Positions 47,625-53,149 of a stretch of DNA of 53,149 nt are shown here, one piece after another (within the stretch, counting starts at the first letter, position 1; the number at the start of each line of letters is the position of its first letter). A program made the translations under genes and the position numbers. The notes under the pieces are model-generated. The model made no database searches, was not told the origin of the DNA, and saw nothing but the letters and a program-made list of their open reading frames with translations. This DNA comes from JAAGZL01 sp964628835 (GTDB taxonomy: Bacteria > Pseudomonadota > Gammaproteobacteria > Chromatiales > Chromatiaceae): NCBI GenBank assembly GCA_964628835.1, contig CAZVME010000015.1, positions 1-53,149 on the forward strand, given 5' to 3'.

Positions 47625-50558
47625 TTAGTTGAGCCCGATGGCCTCCATGTGGCTACGGAAGGCCAGCTCTCTGCTATCAGCAGCCACACCACCCAGCTTT
47701 GGGGCCAGATCGGTGTTGATCAGACGATCGCCATTGAGGCTGGTGAGTGCTGCCAGTTCACTGACCTCAGCGGCCAGGGCGGAACGAACACCCTCCAGAT
47801 CGGCCAACTCGGCACTGTCGCTCAAGGCGGCGATAGTGCTGAGGCCTGCCTTGTCATCCGGGTTCTGCATGGAGCCATGCAGGATGGCGAGGGCGCCATC
47901 ACGGTTGAGCAGGGCGCCATCGATGGTCAGTGGATCGGCCACCGGTAGCAGCTGATCCGCCTCTGGTGTAGCGCCAGGAGTGGTCAGGGCGATAATGCTG
48001 GCCTTGCCGGCCTGATCACGGCTGATACCGGATCCCACAGAGAGGATGCAGTCAGCATCTGTGCCTTCCAGTGCAGTAGCGCCAAGACGTTGTAGCAGGG
48101 CCAGGTTGGCTTCGCCAGAGATCTTGGTGTTGCTTACAGCTTCAGCAGCAGTGCCAGCCAGGTAGTTCAGGGATGCACCCTGCGCCTTGGCCAGTTGGGC
48201 TGAGGCGTAGATCTGCTCCACGGTGAGACGTGGTGACACTACCACCGTCTTGTTTGCTGCCGCAGCCAGAGTCTGCCTGGCCTGGTCGATATCGGCCGCA
48301 ACTGCACCCTGGGCCAGCAGCTGATAGCTGAAGCGGCCTTCGGCGCAGATCACGGCGCCGTTGACCGGGTCGTTGTTGATACTCTGGACCTTTACCACCC
48401 GACCCTCGTTGGTATGGACGTTGATGCCGCAGCCACGATCGCAGGCGGTACAGGTGCTGCTCTTGGTGAGCCAAGTCCAGGGACCGGCTTCTTTGCTGGT
48501 GTTGGGGGTGATGGCGCCGGTGGGGCACACATCGGTACACATACCGCAGGCGTCACAGCCGGCATCCTGCAGTGGATCGTCGAAGTTGGGTCCGATCCTG
48601 GTGCCAAAACCACGCTGGATAAAGGCCAGGGCGGAGACATTACGTACCTCGGTACAGATGCGTACACAGCTGGCGCAGGTGATGCACTTGTCGGCCTCGA
48701 TGCGGATCAGCGGGTGGCGATTGTCTACCACATAGTCCCGTTTCTCGCCGGCCAGAGGTTTTTCGCTGGCATTGTATTCGGTGGAGTAATCACGCAGATC
48801 GCAATCAAATCTGGCTGCGCAACCGCACTCTATACAGCGGGTGGCCTCGGCGATAGCCTTTACGTTGTCCAGACCCACATTGATGGGATTGTAACCACCG
48901 TTGGCCATACGTACATCGGCTGGGTGGGTGCTCTCCAGGGCCCGCTTTTTGTGCTCGAAACGGGGTGAAAAGTCATCACTGTTGAGGTCTTCCAGGCGTC
49001 CACGACTAATGGCGTAGGGCTTGGTTAGCACCACCGGCGAACCGGCCACATAAAGATCGATTGCCTGGGCGGCAGTGCGGCCTTCAGCAATGGCGCGGAT
49101 CAGGATGTCTGGACCAAAGGCGCAGTCGCCAGCGGCAAACACGCCATCGATATTGGTAGCCTGATTGGTCTCGTCATAGACGAAGGTGTTCCACCTGGTG
49201 GTCTCTGGTGCCTCGGCTTCATTCTCGATGCAGGACATGTCCGGTTCCTGGCCGATGGCTGGGATGATGGTGTCGAACTCCATCACCTCTTCGCTGCCTT
49301 CGATGGGCACCGGGCGACGGCGTCCGGAATCATCCGGTTCACCCAGTTCCATGGTAATTACTTCCATACCATTGGCGCGACCGTTCTCGTCCAGTGTCAC
49401 CTTGGTGGGGGCGGTGAGAAAACGCACATCGACGCCCTCTTCAATGGTCTCTTCCTGCTCGATAGGCAGGGCAGGCATCTCGGCCTGGGTACGACGATAC
49501 AGCAGGGTTACATCGGCGCCGAGACGACGGGATACACGGGCGCAGTCCATGGCGGTGTCACCACCACCGATAACCGCTACCTTCTTGCCCACATCGGTGA
49601 TGTTGCCTAGAACCACCTCGCGCAAGAAGTCTACGCCGCCAATGCAGCCGTCGGCGTTCTCGTTGTCCACCCGCATCGGCTTGGGCTTGTGCGCACCAGT
49701 GGCCAGCAGTACAGCGCCAAAACCCTGCTCTTTAAGCTCGGCTATGGTGAAGTCTGTTCCCAGGCGCTGGTTGTGGTTGACCTTGACCCCCAGATCGATG
49801 ATGGCCTTGATCTCCTTGTCCATCAGATCCCATGGCATACGGAAACGAGGGATGCCGTAACGGGCCATACCGCCCAGCTCGGGCAGGGCCTCAAAGATCT
49901 CCACCGCATGTCCCATCTGACGCAGATAGAAGGCGGCTGAGAGCCCGGCAGGTCCACCACCTACAATGGCTACACGTTTACCGGTATCGGCACCGGCAGT
50001 CTGCAGGAAGGGCCCACTCTCCAGGTCGTGTTCGGAGGCAAAACGCTTCAGTGGGTTGATGGCCACTGGCTCGTCTACCAGATCACGCCTACACTGGGAT
50101 TCGCATGGGTGTGGGCAGATACGGCCACAGACTACAGGCAGTGGGTTGCGTTCCTTGATCAGGCGTACCGCAGCGTCCGGATCATCATTGGCCAGATGGG
50201 CGATGTAGCCCTGAATGTCAATATTGGCGGGACAGGTGGCCTCACAGGGGGCCACGCAGTCACCAGCGTGGTCTGAGAGCAGCAGGTCCAGGGCCATCTT
50301 GCGGCTCTTGGTTACACGCTCATTATCGGTCTGTATCACCATGCCAGGGGCTACCTGGGTGGAGCAGGCCGGGACCAGTCCGCGCGCCTTCTCCACATCC
50401 ACCACGCACAGGAAGCAGGAGGCGAAAGGTTTCAGCCGGTCGTCATGGCAGAAGGTTGGTATATGTATGCCTTCGGATTCGGCGGCCTCACGGATAGTGG
50501 TGCCGGCCTTTACCTGAATCTCTTGGCCATTAAGGGTAATGGAAGTCTTGTCACTCAT
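47625..50558 (-). CDS. NuoG-GltD fusion: Fe-S/FAD oxidoreductase subunit of a putative electron-bifurcating complex
   Basis: 977 residues with an unusual domain order. Residues 1-80: NuoG-type [2Fe-2S] ferredoxin (Cys37, 48, 51, 65). About 95-160: cysteine clusters HAGDCVAPCEATCPANID and CGRICPHPCESQC of the GltD type. About 190-520: GltD domain with FAD site VAIVGGGPAGLSAAFYL and NADPH site VAVIGGGDTAMDCARVSRRL. About 590-700: CIECGCAARFDCDLRD, then two [4Fe-4S] motifs CITCASCVRIC and CDACGMCTDVCP. About 715-760: CTACDRGCGI, the [4Fe-4S] of molybdopterin oxidoreductases, then a degenerate C-terminal remnant without a molybdenum-binding core. It joins NuoE and NuoF homologues in one operon. 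NADPH/ferredoxin/NADH coupling is inferred. Confidence 0.85.
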   Translation of the reverse strand: MSDKTSITLNGQEIQVKAGTTIREAAESEGIHIPTFCHDDRLKPFASCFLCVVDVEKARGLVPACSTQVAPGMVIQTDNERVTKSRKMALDLLLSDHAGDCVAPCEATCPANIDIQGYIAHLANDDPDAAVRLIKERNPLPVVCGRICPHPCESQCRRDLVDEPVAINPLKRFASEHDLESGPFLQTAGADTGKRVAIVGGGPAGLSAAFYLRQMGHAVEIFEALPELGGMARYGIPRFRMPWDLMDKEIKAIIDLGVKVNHNQRLGTDFTIAELKEQGFGAVLLATGAHKPKPMRVDNENADGCIGGVDFLREVVLGNITDVGKKVAVIGGGDTAMDCARVSRRLGADVTLLYRRTQAEMPALPIEQEETIEEGVDVRFLTAPTKVTLDENGRANGMEVITMELGEPDDSGRRRPVPIEGSEEVMEFDTIIPAIGQEPDMSCIENEAEAPETTRWNTFVYDETNQATNIDGVFAAGDCAFGPDILIRAIAEGRTAAQAIDLYVAGSPVVLTKPYAISRGRLEDLNSDDFSPRFEHKKRALESTHPADVRMANGGYNPINVGLDNVKAIAEATRCIECGCAARFDCDLRDYSTEYNASEKPLAGEKRDYVVDNRHPLIRIEADKCITCASCVRICTEVRNVSALAFIQRGFGTRIGPNFDDPLQDAGCDACGMCTDVCPTGAITPNTSKEAGPWTWLTKSSTCTACDRGCGINVHTNEGRVVKVQSINNDPVNGAVICAEGRFSYQLLAQGAVAADIDQARQTLAAAANKTVVVSPRLTVEQIYASAQLAKAQGASLNYLAGTAAEAVSNTKISGEANLALLQRLGATALEGTDADCILSVGSGISRDQAGKASIIALTTPGATPEADQLLPVADPLTIDGALLNRDGALAILHGSMQNPDDKAGLSTIAALSDSAELADLEGVRSALAAEVSELAALTSLNGDRLINTDLAPKLGGVAADSRELAFRSHMEAIGLN

Positions 50559-50588
50559 TACTAATCCTCTTTAATTCTCTGTACTGGA

Positions 50589-52370
50589 TCATGCAGCGAT
50601 GATGGCGTCGGTGTTACATACCTCAACACACATTCCGCAGTTGATGCAGACCTCCTGATCAATGATCCAGGTCTCGCCTTTCTTCTTCTCGCCAGTGATG
50701 CAGTTAACCGGGCAGTAACGTTCGCAGATGGTGCAACCGTTACAGTCATCATTGATGATGGTATGGGTGATAAGACCCTTACATACACCTGCCGGGCAGC
50801 GCTGCTCCTTCACGTGGGCCTCATACTCCTCGCGGAAATATTTGAGGGTGGTGAGAACCGGATTGGGTGCGGTCTGACCCAGGCCACAGAGACTGGCCTG
50901 CTTGACTCCTTCTGCCAGCTCCTCCAGGGTGTCGATATCCTCCATGCTGGCTTCACCGTCGCAGATCTTGGTCAGGATCTCCTTCATGCGCAGGGTGCCG
51001 ATGCGGCAGAAGGTACACTTGCCGCAGGACTCAATCTGGGTGAAATCGAGGAAGAATTTGGCCAGGTCCACCATGCAGGACTTTTCGTCCATTACCACGA
51101 TACCGCCTGAGCCCATAATGGCGCCGGTGGCATTGATGGAGGCGTACTCAATCTTGGTATCGAACAGGGACGCCGGTACACAGCCGCCACTGGGTCCGCC
51201 CAACTGTACCGCTTTCAACGGTTTGTCGGTGGAGGAGCCGCCGCCGATGTCATACAGCATCTCATGCAGGGTCATACCCATGGGGATCTCTACCAGACCG
51301 CCGCGTTTGATGGTGCCGGCCAGGGCGAACACCTTGGTGCCCCGACTGTCTTCGGTACCGATGGCGGCATAGGCCGCACCACCGTTGTCGATGATCCAGG
51401 GCAGGTTGGAGAGGGTCTCCACGTTGTTGATGATTGTTGGCTTGCCGAACAGGCCCTTGATGGCCGGGAAAGGGGGGCGAATGCGTGGCATGCCGCGCTC
51501 ACCTTCCACTGAGGCAATCAGTGCGGTCTCTTCACCGCATACAAAGGCGCCGGCGCCCTGCTTGATTTTGAGATCGAAGCAGAAGTCGCTGCCCAGGATG
51601 TTGTCGCCTAGGTAACCTGCAGCCAGAGCGTCTTCAATCGCCAGGCCGAAGTTTTTCACCGCCAGAGGGTACTCGGCACGGATATAGGCGTACCCGCCGC
51701 TGGCACCGATGGCATAGGCTGCAATCAGCATACCCTCGAGGATGTTGTGGGGGTCGCCTTCGAGCAGGGAGCGGTCCATAAATGCGCCGGGGTCACCCTC
51801 GTCACCGTTACAGATCAGATATTTTTTATCGCCCTCAGCGCCACGGGCAAAGGTCCACTTGGTGGCGGTTGGGAAGCCCGCGCCGCCGCGACCACGGATG
51901 CCGGAAATCTTGACCTCTTCGATCACCTGTTCCGAGGTCATACCGGTCTTGATGATCTTTTCGATGGCACTGTAGCCACCACGCGCCCGATATTGCTCCA
52001 TATCGGTGGGGTCAATGGTGCCCACGTTACGCAGGGCCAGACGGGTCTGACGGGTCAGGTACTGACCGCCCTCCAGATCTGGGCTACCGGTGGTGGAGAG
52101 CAGCATCTCTTCTGGCAGTTCATCCTCGCCTCTATGGAACTTGAGGATCTTGGTAACGCCTTTTTTATCCACGTTGCCATACATATGAGAGTTGCCGTCG
52201 GCATCTTTTACTTCCACCATTACTTCGGCGTGGCACATACCCACGCAGCCAACGGTGCGGATGGTTGCGTCCGGGGCGTTCTTTTTGAACAGGCCCATAA
52301 TCTCGGTAGAACCTGACGCACGGCCACAGGTACCTTCGCCAACGATAATCTCTAGATTGCTGTCACTCAT
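50589..52370 (-). CDS. NuoF/HydB-like NADH-binding FMN iron-sulfur subunit
   Basis: 593 residues. A thioredoxin-like [2Fe-2S] domain comes first (GEGTCGRASGS; TVGCVGMCHAEV, about 1-90). The NuoF core follows (about 130-480) with IRGRGGAGFPTATKW, LICNGDEGDPGAFMD, GEETALIASVEGERG and the cluster motif ESCGKCTFCRIGT. The C-terminus has CPAGVC and two [4Fe-4S] motifs, CNGCTICERYCPVNC and CINCGMCVEVC. This three-part layout, including CPAGVC and the ferredoxin tail, is that of HydB-type subunits of bifurcating hydrogenases and related NAD-dependent complexes, and is richer than complex I NuoF. It overlaps nuoE by four bases (ATGA). NADH oxidation at FMN is the expected role. Confidence 0.9.
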   Translation of the reverse strand: MSDSNLEIIVGEGTCGRASGSTEIMGLFKKNAPDATIRTVGCVGMCHAEVMVEVKDADGNSHMYGNVDKKGVTKILKFHRGEDELPEEMLLSTTGSPDLEGGQYLTRQTRLALRNVGTIDPTDMEQYRARGGYSAIEKIIKTGMTSEQVIEEVKISGIRGRGGAGFPTATKWTFARGAEGDKKYLICNGDEGDPGAFMDRSLLEGDPHNILEGMLIAAYAIGASGGYAYIRAEYPLAVKNFGLAIEDALAAGYLGDNILGSDFCFDLKIKQGAGAFVCGEETALIASVEGERGMPRIRPPFPAIKGLFGKPTIINNVETLSNLPWIIDNGGAAYAAIGTEDSRGTKVFALAGTIKRGGLVEIPMGMTLHEMLYDIGGGSSTDKPLKAVQLGGPSGGCVPASLFDTKIEYASINATGAIMGSGGIVVMDEKSCMVDLAKFFLDFTQIESCGKCTFCRIGTLRMKEILTKICDGEASMEDIDTLEELAEGVKQASLCGLGQTAPNPVLTTLKYFREEYEAHVKEQRCPAGVCKGLITHTIINDDCNGCTICERYCPVNCITGEKKKGETWIIDQEVCINCGMCVEVCNTDAIIAA

Positions 52371-52948
52371 GACCGGGCCTCCTCACTACTGTTCTCCTGG
52401 GCGGCGCTAGCTACTTTCTTTTTCTTACCGCTAGTGTCGCCAGGCAGATCTTCCTTACAGCCTTTGGCGTGTTTCTTTACCACGCGCTGGGCGTCTGCTC
52501 CGGTCAGGTTGCCAATGATCACATCATCGATGACCAGGGCCGGGGCGATACTGCAGCAACCCACACAGGCTACGTCTTCCACGGTGTAGCTACCGTTGGA
52601 AGCGGTGTCCTCTTCCTCATCCGTAATGTCGAGGATGTGGTTGATGGATGTATTGAGACGGTCGGCTCCACGCACATGGCAGGCAGTACCGTGACACACC
52701 TTAACCAGATGACGGCCCACCGGGCGCATACGAAACTGGGCGTAGAAGGTGGCAACGCCGAATAACTGGCTGGCGTTGATATCGGAGTTGGCGATCACCA
52801 TGTCCATGGCGTCACGGGGCAGATAGCCATATTCGCCCTGGATGGCCTGTAACAGAGGTACGGCAGCGGGTACGCCACCGCCGATCTCTTCAATCCATTT
52901 GTTGACCAGCTCTGGGTCTACTGTTGCTTCCAGTGTTTGATTGCTCAC
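52367..52948 (-). CDS. NuoE-like [2Fe-2S] subunit
   Basis: 193 residues, first gene of the operon. The thioredoxin-like [2Fe-2S] fold has ligands in KVCHGTACHVRGA (CxxxxC) and ACVGCCSIAPAL (CxxxC), as in NuoE/HydC. The helical N-terminal bundle contains LLQAIQGEYGYLP. The start is GTG 52948 with a strong AAGGAGG upstream. It has an extra C-terminal low-complexity tail (about 168-193, SGKKKKVASAAQENSSEEARS region) not usual in the family. It is translationally coupled to the NuoF-like gene. Confidence 0.92.
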   Translation of the reverse strand: MSNQTLEATVDPELVNKWIEEIGGGVPAAVPLLQAIQGEYGYLPRDAMDMVIANSDINASQLFGVATFYAQFRMRPVGRHLVKVCHGTACHVRGADRLNTSINHILDITDEEEDTASNGSYTVEDVACVGCCSIAPALVIDDVIIGNLTGADAQRVVKKHAKGCKEDLPGDTSGKKKKVASAAQENSSEEARS

Positions 52949-53107
52949 GCTGGGCCCTCCTTCAAGAGCTAAGGTGCTTTGGATAAGGGGTAAAAAACGG
53001 AAAGTTCTGCGATGTCCGGTCAGCCGTCTGTGCTTCAGGGGCTGAAACCAGAAAATGGACGCTTCCTATGTTCTCCGATGTATTACCATATTCTACATTA
53101 GCAGTAC

Positions 53108-53137
53108 ATAATACTTAAATTTTGGTGCATCACTCAA
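53108..53137 (-). promoter_or_regulatory. Probable promoter of the NuoE-NuoF-NuoG/GltD operon
   Basis: On the minus strand: TTGAGT (53137-53132), 18-base spacer, TATTAT (53113-53108). The transcript would start near 53100 and have a leader of about 150 bases before the nuoE GTG. The flanking 200 bases show no other gene. Confidence 0.5.
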
Positions 53138-53149
53138 GTCTAATCGTAC

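Noticed and set aside
1..53149. CRISPR array, tRNA, rRNA, transposase or phage genes
   Set aside because: No regularly spaced repeats, cloverleaf-like sequences, rRNA segments or transposase/integrase motifs were seen on either strand.

Overview
The window looks like part of the chromosome of a sulfur-oxidising, autotrophic gammaproteobacterium, most plausibly a siboglinid tubeworm endosymbiont of the 'Candidatus Endoriftia' type. Three things suggest this: gammaproteobacterial housekeeping gene order and protein sequences (atpAGDC, glmU-glmS, uvrD, hemW); a set of reductive-TCA genes (soluble fumarate reductase, aconitase, 2-oxoacid:ferredoxin oxidoreductase) inside an otherwise gammaproteobacterial genome; and a DsrL-like iron-sulfur flavoprotein. 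The genus is inferred from remembered family knowledge, not from a database search. The sequence behaves like a draft assembly: it has a 10-N gap, three single-base frameshifts at G runs, and a contig end carrying a short inverted copy of a nearby gene.

Layout. 1-7.5 kb: the 3' end of the ATP synthase operon (atpA partial, atpG, frameshifted atpD, atpC), a SlyD-like prolyl isomerase, then glmU and glmS for UDP-GlcNAc synthesis. 7.6-12.1 kb: a lipoprotein lytic transglycosylase, a six-knuckle CxxCxGxG protein, an unknown protein, a secreted protein with LEA-like repeats, and a TPR-glycosyltransferase. 12.4-15.8 kb: uvrD and hemW. 15.9-20.2 kb: a clear sigma-28 (FliA) promoter driving a FIST-domain sensor and a PAS-GGDEF-EAL protein, then a plant-type glycerate kinase. 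20.6-24.1 kb: an AT-richer stretch with a DUF2868 membrane protein, a DUF3482 GTPase and a methyltransferase-like gene. 24.3-26.6 kb (minus strand): cysC-cysH-epimerase, an assimilatory sulfate operon. 26.7-27.8 kb: a MotY-N-domain protein with a sigma-28-like promoter, and rpmE.

27.9-43 kb is the most interesting region. On the minus strand a NuoF-like flavoprotein, FrdA and FrdB form a soluble fumarate reductase without membrane anchors. Divergently, on the plus strand, lie aconitase, pntA-pntB (proton-translocating transhydrogenase), a Shethna-type [2Fe-2S] ferredoxin, korA-korB, a pentapeptide-repeat protein and a DsrL/GltD-like NAD(P)H oxidoreductase with ferredoxin domains. Together these supply several carbon steps of the reductive TCA cycle and the redox machinery to link NADH, NADPH and ferredoxin. 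ATP-citrate lyase is not in the window.

43-47.6 kb: a frameshifted ppnP, an alpha/beta hydrolase, a hot-dog thioesterase, an unknown membrane-anchored protein and a DUF484-like GGDEF cyclase. 47.6-53 kb (minus strand): a NuoE / NuoF(HydB-like) / NuoG-GltD fusion operon. Its cofactor set (FMN for NADH, FAD for NADPH, many Fe-S clusters) makes it a candidate flavin-based electron-bifurcating or confurcating complex that could produce low-potential ferredoxin for korAB. No tRNA, rRNA, CRISPR array, insertion sequence or phage gene was seen.
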